NCBI RefSeq assembly: GCF_900100545.1
Contig: NZ_FNDP01000001.1
Span: 349,115-413,114, forward strand
Direction of reading: 5' to 3'
Origin: Pseudobutyrivibrio sp. 49
GTDB taxonomy: Bacteria; Bacillota; Clostridia; Lachnospirales; Lachnospiraceae
Length of the DNA stretch: 64,000 bases
Below, in pieces: positions 1-7,742 of this stretch. The translations under genes and the position numbers were made by a program. Each line of letters opens with the position of its first letter. Position 1 is the stretch's first letter. Under the pieces are notes generated by a model that was not told the origin of the DNA, ran no database searches, and worked only from the letters and a program-made list of their open reading frames with translations.

Positions 1-983
1 ATTATATGATGATTTATACAAAGCATATCGAGCCATTTCTTGGAGATATGTTGCTGACAGATATAAAGCCAACTAGTGTAAGAAAATTATTAAATGATTT
101 GGAAGGTAACGGGTTGGGCTATTCAACACAGAGTAGGGTTAAAATTATGTTGGTGGATATGTTTGATAAAGCAATAATGGATGGCTTACTTGTTAGAAAT
201 CCTGCAAAAAATATAAAACTTAAAAAGAACGACTTTAATCGTAGAGTATTATCAAAGGAGGAGCAGATAACATTTTTTGAATGTTCAAAGGGTACATATT
301 TCGATAATCTATTTGTCGTAGCTGTTACTACAGGTATGAGAATAGGTGAGATTTGTGCTTTAACTTGGGAAGATATTAATCTAACCACTAAGAAGATTAC
401 AGTAAATAAAACTCTCACTTATCAGAAATATGAAGGTGAAGAATCGAAAACATTTCACATTGGACCACCTAAGACTAAAACAAGCAATAGAGAGATTCCT
501 ATCAGTCCTAAATGTGAAATTGCTTTGAAAAAACAATTCGTCCTCAGAAATAACATAATGTCTCGCCACGGAGCAAAACCTATAGATGGGTTAGATAATC
601 TTTTATTTGTATCCAGATACGGAAGACCTCTTTGTGATCAAACTATAATAGATGCTATTGATAGGATTGTAAATGAAATTAATAGTTGTAGGGACGAAGC
701 AGAGTTGTTTGACAGAATATCTCCACATTGCTTTAGACATACATTTGCTACAAGATGTTTTGAAGCTGGAATACCACCAAAGACTGTCCAGGTACTTTTA
801 GGACATGCGACTTTGGATATGACTATGAATTTGTATACGCATGTAATGGATGATAAAAAGGATGAAGCAGTAATTGCATTAAATGATTATTACTTTGATA
901 TAGAACAGCAGAGTTCGGCATTTATGGAAGATGATTTTAAGAATGCCATAGTAGATAGCAAAAAGGTTGTTTCATTTGTTTGA
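1..983 (+). CDS. Tyrosine recombinase/integrase, 5' end cut by window edge
   Basis: Site-specific recombinase of the tyrosine integrase family (Tn916 or phage-integrase type) that would cut and join DNA at an attachment site. The visible part holds the last portion of the SAM-like core-binding domain (KHIEPFLGDMLLTDI) and the whole catalytic domain. The catalytic set is visible: Arg in TTGMRIGEI (about residue 111), HCFRHTFA (HxxR, about 242), LGHATLD (about 265) and Tyr in MNLYTHV (about 277). The first ATG in view is at base 6, but the frame is open to the left edge and the normal N-terminal arm-binding domain is missing, so the true start lies outside the window. It points toward the noncoding stretch at 984-1240, where its attachment site may lie. 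Family call is firm; the kind of element is unknown. Confidence 0.9.
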   Translation, partial: YMMIYTKHIEPFLGDMLLTDIKPTSVRKLLNDLEGNGLGYSTQSRVKIMLVDMFDKAIMDGLLVRNPAKNIKLKKNDFNRRVLSKEEQITFFECSKGTYFDNLFVVAVTTGMRIGEICALTWEDINLTTKKITVNKTLTYQKYEGEESKTFHIGPPKTKTSNREIPISPKCEIALKKQFVLRNNIMSRHGAKPIDGLDNLLFVSRYGRPLCDQTIIDAIDRIVNEINSCRDEAELFDRISPHCFRHTFATRCFEAGIPPKTVQVLLGHATLDMTMNLYTHVMDDKKDEAVIALNDYYFDIEQQSSAFMEDDFKNAIVDSKKVVSFV

Positions 984-1092
984 TTAGCTTTTCGATTAGT
1001 GATGAAATGGTTCTGTTGGGCAGTCAAAAGTTGTACTATAAAAATGGTGTCAAAATGGTGTCAGAACAAAATGAGAAGGCTGAAAACGTTGA

Positions 1093-1194
1093 ATTATCAA
1101 GGCTTATAAAAATTCTTGGTGTTCTTACTACGTATATCAGAACACACCTTATGAGTGGAATAAGATTTCGGATAAGCTACCGGATGATTTTTAA
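1093..1194 (+). pseudogene. Possible 3' remnant of a coding sequence behind the integrase
   Basis: One frame reads about 33 codons without interruption and ends in NTPYEWNKISDKLPDDF followed by TAA at 1192-1194. The composition looks like a real protein C-terminus, and a strong terminator follows 13 bases later. There is no start codon with a ribosome site. One reading is that it is the 3' end of a host gene separated from its front half when the integrase-bearing element inserted. I do not recognise the protein. Chance coding cannot be excluded over this length. Confidence 0.3.
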
Positions 1195-1207
1195 TGGAAT
1201 AAGATGG

Positions 1208-1240
1208 AACTGTCGCAGATTTTGCGACAGTTCTTTTTTT
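1208..1240 (+). terminator. Rho-independent terminator, target site of the class C intron
   Basis: A perfect 10-bp stem, AACTGTCGCA (1208-1217) and TGCGACAGTT (1223-1232), with a 5-base loop is followed by a run of T. The group II intron starts one or two bases after the T run, the usual insertion position of bacterial class C introns. Confidence 0.9.
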
Positions 1241-1338
1241 GGTTTGCGCGCCATGGGCGCGCTCTAACGGGTGTAAGTCCCGAACACGCCCAGATAGTGG
1301 GAAGTGTATAGCCGAACAGCAAGGGTGTCCATCGTGAG

Positions 1339-1346
1339 GTGGAATC
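1339..1346. repeat. IS66 target site duplication, left copy
   Basis: GTGGAATC directly before the left inverted repeat is repeated exactly at 4204-4211 directly after the right one. Joining the flanks through one copy restores a continuous intron sequence. Eight bases is the usual IS66 duplication length. Confidence 0.93.
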
Positions 1347-1457
1347 GTAAACGGTAAACCATAGGTACCGCCTTAAATTAATACCGCTCACTCAAGTGGC
1401 TCACTTTCAAATCAGCGTTGGTGGCTCAAAATGAAAGTGTCACAAGAGCTGCGGTAG

Positions 1458-3062
1458 TTACTTCACTGGTTTTCTACATTCGCTTGGCAGTTCATCTGAC
1501 CAAGGAAGTAGTTTATCCATAAAACTTCTATCTGTATCATCCAAATGCTCTGGTATGACAGAAAGAAGATATTTGAAATACTCATAAGGTTTTAGGTTAT
1601 TAGCTTTTGCTGTTTCAGCAATGCTGTAAGCAATGGCGCTAGCTTTTGCTCCAGAGATTGTATCAATCATAACCCAGTTTTTCTTTCCGATGTAGAATCC
1701 ACGGATTGACTGCTCAGCAGCGTTGTTATCCATAGGAACTTCACCATCTTCAAGGAATACTTTTAGATACTGCTCCTGGTTGATTGAATACTGTAATCCT
1801 TTATGAGTTTTGCTGTTTGCTAATACACTTGGTTCAACTTTATGAACCCACGCAAAGTAGGCCTCAACCAGAGGCTTGACAGTAAGCTGTCGATGTTCGT
1901 ATCTTACGGCTGGAGAAAGGTCACTTAGCTTTTTCTCTTCGCGATAGATAGCTTGAATCATCTTCAGAGCTTTATTCGCTGTACAGGATTTCTGTTTATC
2001 CTTCGGTGTAGCCTTTAAGGCTTCATCGAATCGGCGCCTTGCATGCGCCCAGCATCCTGCTATGGTCAGGTCATCGCGTTCCTTTTCAATGGAGTGATAG
2101 ACCTGATAGCCATCTGTAACACAGATGCCTTTGAAATCCTTGAGAAATTCTCTTGGATGATCGGACTTTCTAGTCCGCTGGTAATCATAGATTACAATTG
2201 GTTTATCCTTGTACATCTTTCCTGTACGGTAAACCCACATGTAACTCTTTGAACCAGCATCACGACCATCCTTGTTAACTAAGCAAGGAGTTTCATCAGC
2301 TTGTATTACATGATAGTCATACAAATGCTCATGAAGATAATCGTAAAAGACTGCTAAGTATCTGTCAGCACACTGGATAACCCAGTTAGCCATCGTTTGA
2401 CGTGATATGTTAATACCAACTCTATTGTATTCAGCTTCAATACGATATAGTGGCATCGCATTTACGTATTTAGCATTGAATATACCAGCAACTGTACTGT
2501 CAGAGGCCATGCTATTTCTAAGTAGCTGCTTTGGATGATTAGCCTTAATCATTCGTTCTGATTTAGAACCAGAATAAACAGCTACATGATGCTCCTCAAC
2601 CGAGACAGAAGCAGGTGTATATTTATACCGCCTATAGATTTCATCAGGAAGACGCTTCCAGGTTTCATCACCAAAAAAGCTTAAAAGTTCTTCCTCAGTC
2701 ATTTCATGAGGGATTTTTTCAACAGGAAGACCTTTTATATCTTCTTCCTTTTTGCCTTTAGATTTCTTTCTAGTGACGGTAATAGTTTCTTCATTGTCAT
2801 CATCAAAGTAATCATCTACAAAGGCTTCAGCCTCATTGAAAATGATTTCACCATCCTCGATGGTAAATGACAGTTGGTTAGATTCATCAGATCTCTCAGA
2901 TGAACGACCAAAGCGCTGACGGTTCATATCAGCTATCTGCTCCAGTAAAAGCTGCATCTTGTTATCGATAGATTCAAGCTGCTCCTGCTGATTTAAAAAC
3001 AGCTGTATTAGCATTGCTTTGTCAAAGTTATTCAGTTGTTCCTCTGTGAATTTAACTGACAT
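1458..3062 (-). CDS. tnpC: IS66 family transposase TnpC
   Basis: The DDE transposase of the IS66 element, 534 residues, a normal length. The N-terminus (about 1-60) is a Leu/Gln-rich coiled coil, followed by an acidic stretch (about 65-110) and the conserved IS66 region with PRF-like text around GRSSERSDE. Likely catalytic acids are the Asp in IQADETPC, the Asp in CVTDGYQVY and the Glu in DNNAAEQSIRGF. It is the last gene of the tnpA-tnpB-tnpC set, separated from tnpB by about 270 bp. No frameshift or internal stop. Confidence 0.95.
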   Translation of the reverse strand: MSVKFTEEQLNNFDKAMLIQLFLNQQEQLESIDNKMQLLLEQIADMNRQRFGRSSERSDESNQLSFTIEDGEIIFNEAEAFVDDYFDDDNEETITVTRKKSKGKKEEDIKGLPVEKIPHEMTEEELLSFFGDETWKRLPDEIYRRYKYTPASVSVEEHHVAVYSGSKSERMIKANHPKQLLRNSMASDSTVAGIFNAKYVNAMPLYRIEAEYNRVGINISRQTMANWVIQCADRYLAVFYDYLHEHLYDYHVIQADETPCLVNKDGRDAGSKSYMWVYRTGKMYKDKPIVIYDYQRTRKSDHPREFLKDFKGICVTDGYQVYHSIEKERDDLTIAGCWAHARRRFDEALKATPKDKQKSCTANKALKMIQAIYREEKKLSDLSPAVRYEHRQLTVKPLVEAYFAWVHKVEPSVLANSKTHKGLQYSINQEQYLKVFLEDGEVPMDNNAAEQSIRGFYIGKKNWVMIDTISGAKASAIAYSIAETAKANNLKPYEYFKYLLSVIPEHLDDTDRSFMDKLLPWSDELPSECRKPVK

Positions 3063-3331
3063 AATCGCTCCATTTCTTATGGAACTATTATAGCTGAAAT
3101 GCAGTATTTACGCTAATTTTCAGCACTTCAGCATTCGTCATAATGCCTATGTTTGTAGGCTTCACAGAGCTTATATATGAAAGGCTAGTAACTAGCCTTT
3201 TCAATTGATTTAATGGTATTTCCAGAGAATATTGGACTGCTTATGAGCTATATTTAAGGCTTTAGTAACAACAAAAATCGCATAAATGCACCTGATTTTG
3301 AAGGTCTAAAAATTCTCTGTTTTATACAAAA
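3063..3331. other. Spacer inside IS66 between tnpB and tnpC
   Basis: Noncoding. It contains a short hairpin, AAAGGCTAGT pairing with CTAGCCTTT, near 3181-3200 that could end the tnpAB transcript read on the minus strand. I see no further gene. Confidence 0.5.
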
Positions 3332-3694
3332 CTAAACGATTTCTTTAGGCTCTTTGAGTTCTGAAATCGGATGTTTAGCGACTATAGTAAAACCACTCAT
3401 TAACCTTTGATACTGTTCAGCTGAAATTGCCAGAGCTTCTGACTCAGTCCTAGGCCAGGCAAAAGCACCAACCTCAAGTCTTTTATAAAGAAGGAGGAAG
3501 CCATCACCTTCCCATACAAGGCCTTTTATCTTGGTTGCTTTTCTTCCGCAGAATAAAAACAAGGTATCCTTGTCAAAAGGATCTAGATTGAATCTTAGCT
3601 TTACGAATGATGCCAGTCCATCAATACCTTGGCGAAGATCAGTGTAACCTGTAGCAATGTATATCTTCTTAAAACTGGTAGTGTCATTGAGCAT
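3332..3694 (-). CDS. tnpB: IS66 accessory protein TnpB
   Basis: A 120-residue accessory protein needed for IS66 transposition; its biochemical role is not settled. The family signature is visible: YIATGYTDLRQGIDGLA near the N-terminus, then LFLFCGRKATKIKGLVWEGDGFLLLYKRLE and AFAWPR. The start overlaps the end of tnpA by 11 bases, suggesting translational coupling. Full length. Confidence 0.95.
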   Translation of the reverse strand: MLNDTTSFKKIYIATGYTDLRQGIDGLASFVKLRFNLDPFDKDTLFLFCGRKATKIKGLVWEGDGFLLLYKRLEVGAFAWPRTESEALAISAEQYQRLMSGFTIVAKHPISELKEPKEIV

Positions 3695-4064
3695 GGCTTA
3701 TTGCTCCTATCAGTTTTAATAGAAACTCTTCCGAAATATCTTCTGATATTTCTATACGAGCATTGCCACAAATGATTGAAGCTACTCCATACGTTACTGG
3801 TTTTGGTTCAGTAATAGCAGGTGATAGTTCAACAAAAGTCGGTTCACTAACAACCATCTGATTAGATTCATCTGTAGTCTGAAGCTGACTTGCGAAATAG
3901 TCCTGAACTCGTCGCATGTGATCATAGAAGGTTGGTGGTTTAATATCGTGAAGGGCACACCATTCACGAACTGTCATGTCTTTGGGTCTGGAATTGAAGT
4001 CTTTAACTTCTTCAACCCATTGCTGATAACGCATCTGTCTTTTTAAGGCAGCTGAATTTTTCAT
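3684..4064 (-). CDS. tnpA: IS66 accessory protein TnpA
   Basis: A 126-residue first gene of the IS66 set. The N-terminal half has a helix-turn-helix-like segment (WVEEVKDFNSRPKDMTVREWCALHDI), consistent with DNA binding. Its promoter must lie between its start and the right end of the element at 4203. ATG is preceded on the minus strand by AGGAGG with good spacing. It overlaps tnpB. Confidence 0.9.
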   Translation of the reverse strand: MKNSAALKRQMRYQQWVEEVKDFNSRPKDMTVREWCALHDIKPPTFYDHMRRVQDYFASQLQTTDESNQMVVSEPTFVELSPAITEPKPVTYGVASIICGNARIEISEDISEEFLLKLIGAISHAQ

Positions 4065-4203
4065 ATGAGTATCCTCCTGTATGTTCGGGTTTTATGACTT
4101 GTATGAGAACTATGTCCATAGTTTCCATACAATCCATAGTTGTTATACAGAATTATCTCAAATCCGAACAAATGGAACGAGGTACTGATGATTTACCGTT
4201 TAC

Positions 4204-4211
4204 GTGGAATC
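4204..4211. repeat. IS66 target site duplication, right copy
   Basis: GTGGAATC, identical to 1339-1346, directly after the right inverted repeat. The text after it (TGAAGGAAGC) continues the intron domain I sequence. Confidence 0.93.
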
Positions 4212-4595
4212 TGAAGGAAGCTGTAAGCAAATCTCTGGTCCGACGGACAGAAATCACATATAAGGCTAGGCTACGAGAGATAAGTTGGCAAGGAACAACG
4301 AAGTCTAATAACTATCACATTTGTAGTAGCAGAGTAAATGTGGCGGATATATGGAGAGAAAGAGCGTGCACCTTAAGCGTGGAGGTCTCACAGAGGTTTC
4401 ATTAGCCTAGTAACAACGAACTGTGAGAAGTCAGCCGAACCCATAGTAGTGAAGAAGTTTCTGTAATGGAAATTGAGCGAAGGGGTGAACAATCAATAAG
4501 TTTGAGTATGTCTCGTGTTGCAGAAATGACAACATCTGCCGTAATCAATCGGGGAAAGGGTGGTCAAATCAAGCGAGGCGGAAAGGAAAGAACGC

Positions 4596-5876
4596 ATGGA
4601 CACAAGTAGTCTAATGGAGCAGATACTATCTAGCGATAATCTCAACAGAGCATATCTGCAAGTCGTGCGAAACAAAGGTGCAGAAGTAGTGGACGGAATG
4701 AAGTACACAGAACTCAAAGAACACCTTGAAAAGAACGGCGATACTATCAAGGAACAGTTGAGGATAAGAAAGTATAAACCTCAGCCAGTACGAAGAGTGG
4801 AGATACCAAAGCCTGATGGTGGTGTCAGAAACCTAGGAGTACCAACAGTAACTGACAGATTCATACAACAAGCCATAGCACAGGTTTTAACACCAATCTA
4901 TGAGGAACAATTTAATGACCACAGTTATGGATTCAGACCTAATAGATGTGCACAGCAAGCAATCCTAACAGCGCTCGATATGATGAATGACGGTAATGAT
5001 TGGATTGTAGACATTGACTTGGAAAAGTTCTTTGACACAGTAAATCACGATAAACTTATGACCATCATAGGTAGAACCATAAAAGATGGAGATGTTATTT
5101 CTATCGTTAGGAAATACCTGGTCAGTGGAATCATGATTGATGATGAGTACGAGGACTCCATTGTGGGAACACCACAAGGAGGAAATCTCTCGCCATTACT
5201 GGCGAATATCATGTTGAATGAACTTGATAAGGAGATGGAAAAGCGTGGGCTTAACTTTGTAAGATACGCAGATGATTGTATCATCATGGTTGGTAGTGAA
5301 ATGTCTGCTAATAGAGTTATGAGAAATATCTCGCGATTCATTGAGGAGAAACTAGGTCTCAAGGTCAACATGACCAAGAGTAAAGTGGACAAGCCGCAAG
5401 GACTTAAATACCTTGGATTTGGATTCTACTTTGACTCAAGAGCACATCAGTTTAAGGCAAAACCACATGCGAAATCAGTAGCGAAGTTTAAGAAGAGAAT
5501 GAAAGAACTTACATGTCGTAGTTGGGGCGTTAGCAACAGTTACAAAGTTGAGAAACTCAATCAGCTTATACGAGGTTGGATAAACTACTTCAAGATAGGT
5601 AGTATGAAAACTTTATGTAGGGAGATGGATAAATACATCCGATACAGACTCCGCATGTGCATTTGGAAACACTGGAAAACTCCGCAGAATAGAGCAAAGA
5701 ATCTTATAAAACTTGGAGTTCCTAAATGGGCTGCATGGAGAACCGCATATTCAAATGGATATGCAAGAGTCTGTCATGCATCTGATATATCCCAAGCTAT
5801 AAGCAATAAGAGATTAGCCTCATTCGGACTAATCTCTATGGTAGACTACTACACCAAAAGGTGTGTTACTTGTTAA
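4596..5876 (+). CDS. ltrA: Group II intron reverse transcriptase/maturase, class C
   Basis: A multifunctional protein that helps its intron RNA fold and copies it into DNA at new sites. About 426 residues. Reverse transcriptase blocks are visible: FGFRP-like SYGFRPNRCAQQA, DIDLEKFFDTVNHD, GTPQGGNLSPLLANI and the active site RYADD (about 223-227). The maturase domain follows with QLIRGWINYFKIG. There is no HNH endonuclease domain, as expected for class C. I chose the ATG at 4596 (MDTSSLMEQIL), which follows GGCGGAAAGG; an in-frame ATG at 4560 would add 12 residues. It lies downstream of the IS66 insertion, so its own frame is unharmed, but its intron RNA is broken. It may still be expressed from within. 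Confidence 0.93.
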   Translation: MDTSSLMEQILSSDNLNRAYLQVVRNKGAEVVDGMKYTELKEHLEKNGDTIKEQLRIRKYKPQPVRRVEIPKPDGGVRNLGVPTVTDRFIQQAIAQVLTPIYEEQFNDHSYGFRPNRCAQQAILTALDMMNDGNDWIVDIDLEKFFDTVNHDKLMTIIGRTIKDGDVISIVRKYLVSGIMIDDEYEDSIVGTPQGGNLSPLLANIMLNELDKEMEKRGLNFVRYADDCIIMVGSEMSANRVMRNISRFIEEKLGLKVNMTKSKVDKPQGLKYLGFGFYFDSRAHQFKAKPHAKSVAKFKKRMKELTCRSWGVSNSYKVEKLNQLIRGWINYFKIGSMKTLCREMDKYIRYRLRMCIWKHWKTPQNRAKNLIKLGVPKWAAWRTAYSNGYARVCHASDISQAISNKRLASFGLISMVDYYTKRCVTC

Positions 5877-5883
5877 GTTGATT

Positions 5884-5964
5884 GAACCGCCGTGTACCGA
5901 ACGGTACGCACGGTGGTGTGAGAGGTCGGAATTTCTCAATTAAGAGAATTTCCTCCTACTCGAT
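5884..5964 (+). ncRNA. Group II intron domains V and VI
   Basis: Domain V is the hairpin ACCGCCGTG ... CACGGTGGT with an inner TACC/GGTA stem capped by GAAC and a 2-base CG bulge, the standard catalytic shape. Domain VI follows as GGAATTTCTC paired with GAGAATTTCC, then the intron end near CGAT. Boundaries are read by eye. Confidence 0.85.
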
Positions 5965-6044
5965 TATCTAAAGCGCGCAAGGTTAGAGCACAATCTTGCT
6001 GAAAAATGTGCCTGTGTGGCATAACTAAGGGCTTGTTTTAAAAT

Positions 6045-6085
6045 TTTACGGGTATAGTTTGAGAAAATGTAAATATACCCGTAAA
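6045..6085. promoter_or_regulatory. Perfect 12-bp inverted repeat before the SAP gene
   Basis: TTTACGGGTATA (6045-6056) and TATACCCGTAAA (6074-6085) are perfect complements with a 17-base spacer. No T run follows, so a terminator is unlikely. It lies about 70 bases before the SAP-domain gene, upstream of a possible -10 TATACT (6125-6130) that has only a weak -35. It could be an operator or an end of a mobile element. Confidence 0.5.
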
Positions 6086-6155
6086 GTAAATTCAACAGAT
6101 GTTTTTTATTATTCGTAAATACGATATACTATTACTAAACTATAAGAGGTGAAAT

Positions 6156-6740
6156 ATGACGCAAAGACCAATACTTAACACAAATCTAGATAGCGATTCA
6201 TTCAGAAGTTACTATTATCTGAAGGAAGAGCTTGTAGAGTTTTGCAGAAACAATGGACTTTCTACTTCTGGGGGAAAGGTAGAACTTACTGAGAGAATTG
6301 CGTACTTTCTAGATACTGGAAAGGTAAAGGAAGTGTCCAAAACTAAGAGAAATACCGTTGAAGTTGGCACTCTCACTGAAGATACAATCATAGAAAACAA
6401 TATAGTCTGTTCCGAGAAGCATAGAGCTTTTTTCAAAGAAAAGATTGGTAAATCATTTTCATTTAATGTGCAGTTTCAGAAATGGTTAAAAGCAAATGCG
6501 GGGAAAACATACAGAGATGCTATAGCTGCCTACTATGAGATATTAGAAGAAAAGAAAAAAGGTAAAACCAAGATAGACAAGCAGTTTGAATACAACACTT
6601 ACATTAGGGACTTTTTTGAAGATAATCAGGGCAAAAGTTTGGATGATGCTATTAAATGTTGGAAATACAAAAAGAGCATGCAAGGACATAATAAGTATGA
6701 AAAGTCGGACTTAGTTGCCCTCACTAATGCAGATACCTAG
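6156..6740 (+). CDS. SAP domain-containing protein, DUF6434-like C-terminus
   Basis: A 194-residue soluble protein. The N-terminus (about 18-58) matches a SAP fold, a small helix-extension-helix motif that often binds nucleic acid: LKEELVEFCRNNGLSTSGGKVELTERIAYFLDTGK. The C-terminal half (about 85-175) has repeated patterns AFFKEKIGKSFSFNVQFQKWLKANAGKTYRDAI and DFFEDNQGKSLDDAIKCWKYKK, which I recall as DUF6434. The start is preceded by AAGAGGTG at good spacing. It stands alone between the mobile region and an opposite-strand small gene, whose end overlaps this one by 17 bases. Function is unknown; nucleic-acid binding is inferred from SAP only. Confidence 0.75.
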   Translation: MTQRPILNTNLDSDSFRSYYYLKEELVEFCRNNGLSTSGGKVELTERIAYFLDTGKVKEVSKTKRNTVEVGTLTEDTIIENNIVCSEKHRAFFKEKIGKSFSFNVQFQKWLKANAGKTYRDAIAAYYEILEEKKKGKTKIDKQFEYNTYIRDFFEDNQGKSLDDAIKCWKYKKSMQGHNKYEKSDLVALTNADT

Positions 6741-6930
6741 CATTATACTCACGGTTAATCTCTGCGATTTCCTTTTTGCCATCGATATAATCCTGGTACA
6801 TATCCCAAGGGGAGCCGCCACCGAGCCAGCAGGAAGAGCAGTTCTCACAGCCGCCGCCACAGTCCAGAGAGCTGCGGATGATTTGCTCACGTTCTTCTTT
6901 TGTGGTGTCCTTAATAAGAATTGATTTCAT
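6724..6930 (-). CDS. Small Cys-rich protein of unknown function
   Basis: A 68-residue protein, MKSILIKDTTKEEREQI..., with a Cys cluster at about residues 24-35 (DCGGGCENCSSC) followed by WLGGGSPWDMYQDYIDGKKEI. The start at 6930 is preceded by AGGAGG on the minus strand at ideal spacing, so it is preferred over an upstream ATG at 7113 that would add 61 residues of poor composition. The CxxxCxxCxxC pattern suggests metal or iron-sulfur binding, which is inference. I recall similar small proteins in Clostridia, all without an assigned role. Confidence 0.7.
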   Translation of the reverse strand: MKSILIKDTTKEEREQIIRSSLDCGGGCENCSSCWLGGGSPWDMYQDYIDGKKEIAEINREYNARYLH

Positions 6931-7300
6931 AGGGGTACCTCCTATCGATAATCCATAGAAACATCCATATATTCGCGCTTGCCACTTGGGGGATATCGTA
7001 ATGACACGACAGGCTGCATTTGATTTGGAAAAGCTTCTAACCATGACTTTACAGGCTATGGCTGAGAGCGAAGACATACTAAACGAAGAGTTGGTTACAT
7101 TATGATTAAACACATCAAACGTGAATTAATAGCACTGCAGGAGGCACTGAGCCTGCTGCAGAAATAACAGTGTTTATATCAAAATATGAGAAATCCAAAT
7201 TCAAGTATTAAGAAGCCGGTGAATTTGGTTATTGCTACTATATTCAAGGAAATGTATTCTATTACAGAAGAAATAGAAAAGGTATATTAGGAATTAAGTT
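6931..7300 (+). other. Gene-poor stretch with three tiny open frames
   Basis: No clear gene. Three short plus-strand frames are visible. The first, 7001-7105, encodes 34 residues (MTRQAAFDLEKLL...) behind GGGGG. The second, 7102-7167, encodes 21 residues (MIKHIKRELIALQEALSLLQK) and starts inside the stop of the first by an ATGA overlap. The third, 7186-7290, encodes 34 residues (MRNPNSSIKKPVNL...). There is also a hairpin, CTGCAG GAGGC with GCCTG CTGCAG, near 7134-7165. They could be small proteins, remnants of a decayed gene next to the mobile DNA, or chance. Each frame alone is weakly supported. Confidence 0.3.
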
Positions 7301-7684
7301 ATGGAATTATCTTGCATACATCACATTGCTATTATTGTTTCCGATTACAAGCGTGCGAAAGACTTTTATGTAAATAAGCTTGGATTTGGGATAATAAGAG
7401 AAAATTACAGACCACAGAAAGAGGATTGGAAGCTTGATCTTAGGGTTAATGAACACACAGAGTTGGAAATATTTGCTCCAAAGAATCCACCTAAGAGACC
7501 ATCATTTCCTGAGGCATGTGGTTTGAGACATTTGGCTTTTCATGTGAAAAACATAGAAGCTGAAGTGGAAGAGCTTAAAAGCAAAGGGATTGAATGTGAA
7601 CCCATCAGAACAGATGAGTTCACTCATAAGAAAATGACCTTTTTCTTTGATCCAGATGGGCTACCACTAGAATTACATGAATAG
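7301..7684 (+). CDS. VOC family protein, YaeR/SMU1112c-like
   Basis: A 127-residue single-domain member of the vicinal oxygen chelate (glyoxalase/bleomycin resistance) superfamily. The N-terminal motif IHHIAIIVSDYKRAKDFYVNKLGFG and the second repeat LRHLAFHVKNIEAEVEELKSKGIE are clear, as is the C-terminal FFFDPDGLPLELHE. Metal ligands would be His in IHHIA, Glu in ELEIF, His in LRHLA and Glu in LELHE. The substrate is unknown; the subgroup is often annotated lactoylglutathione lyase without proof. The YbaK-type gene starts 59 bases later, so the two may be co-transcribed. Confidence 0.85.
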   Translation: MELSCIHHIAIIVSDYKRAKDFYVNKLGFGIIRENYRPQKEDWKLDLRVNEHTELEIFAPKNPPKRPSFPEACGLRHLAFHVKNIEAEVEELKSKGIECEPIRTDEFTHKKMTFFFDPDGLPLELHE

Positions 7685-7742
7685 CAAGCGGGGGGTGGAC
7701 TACAGATTGTCCTCGCCCCAGCGCTTAATCGGGAGGATAAAG

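Larger units (their letters stand above)
1347..4203 (-). mobile_element. Complete IS66-family insertion sequence
   Basis: A 2857-bp element. The left end reads GTAAACGGTAAACCAT (1347-1362). The reverse complement of the right end (4188-4203) reads GTAAACGGTAAATCAT, 15 of 16 identical, and similarity extends to about 25 bp with four mismatches. Three genes on the minus strand, tnpA, tnpB and tnpC, match the standard IS66 layout, and all are full length. Identical flanking 8-bp duplications and intact genes suggest recent insertion. It sits inside domain I of the group II intron. Confidence 0.95.
1242..5964 (+). mobile_element. Group II intron, bacterial class C, interrupted by IS66
   Basis: The 5' end near 1242 begins GTTTGCG and continues with a domain I segment containing GGGTGTAAGTCCCGAAC, which resembles class C introns as I remember them. 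The 3' part holds an intact reverse transcriptase, a clear domain V hairpin (about 5885-5918), a domain VI hairpin and an end near CTACTCGAT (5964). The span is 4723 bp. Removing the 2857-bp IS66 element and one 8-bp duplication leaves about 1858 bp, the normal size for the class. The insertion lies about 100 bases into the RNA, in domain I, so self-splicing is probably lost although the protein frame is intact. The 5' end is set by similarity and may be off by a base or two. Confidence 0.85.

Noticed and set aside
980-1267. Open frame of 95 codons after the integrase
   Set aside because: It overlaps the terminator hairpin and the start of the intron, has no ribosome site and an unlikely composition.
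4094-4405. Open frame of 103 codons across the right end of IS66
   Set aside because: It crosses the IS66 end and the target duplication into intron RNA, so it is an artefact of the insertion.
6931-7113. N-terminal extension of the small Cys-rich protein
   Set aside because: The ATG at 6930 has a perfect AGGAGG site, and the extra 61 residues have no protein-like pattern.
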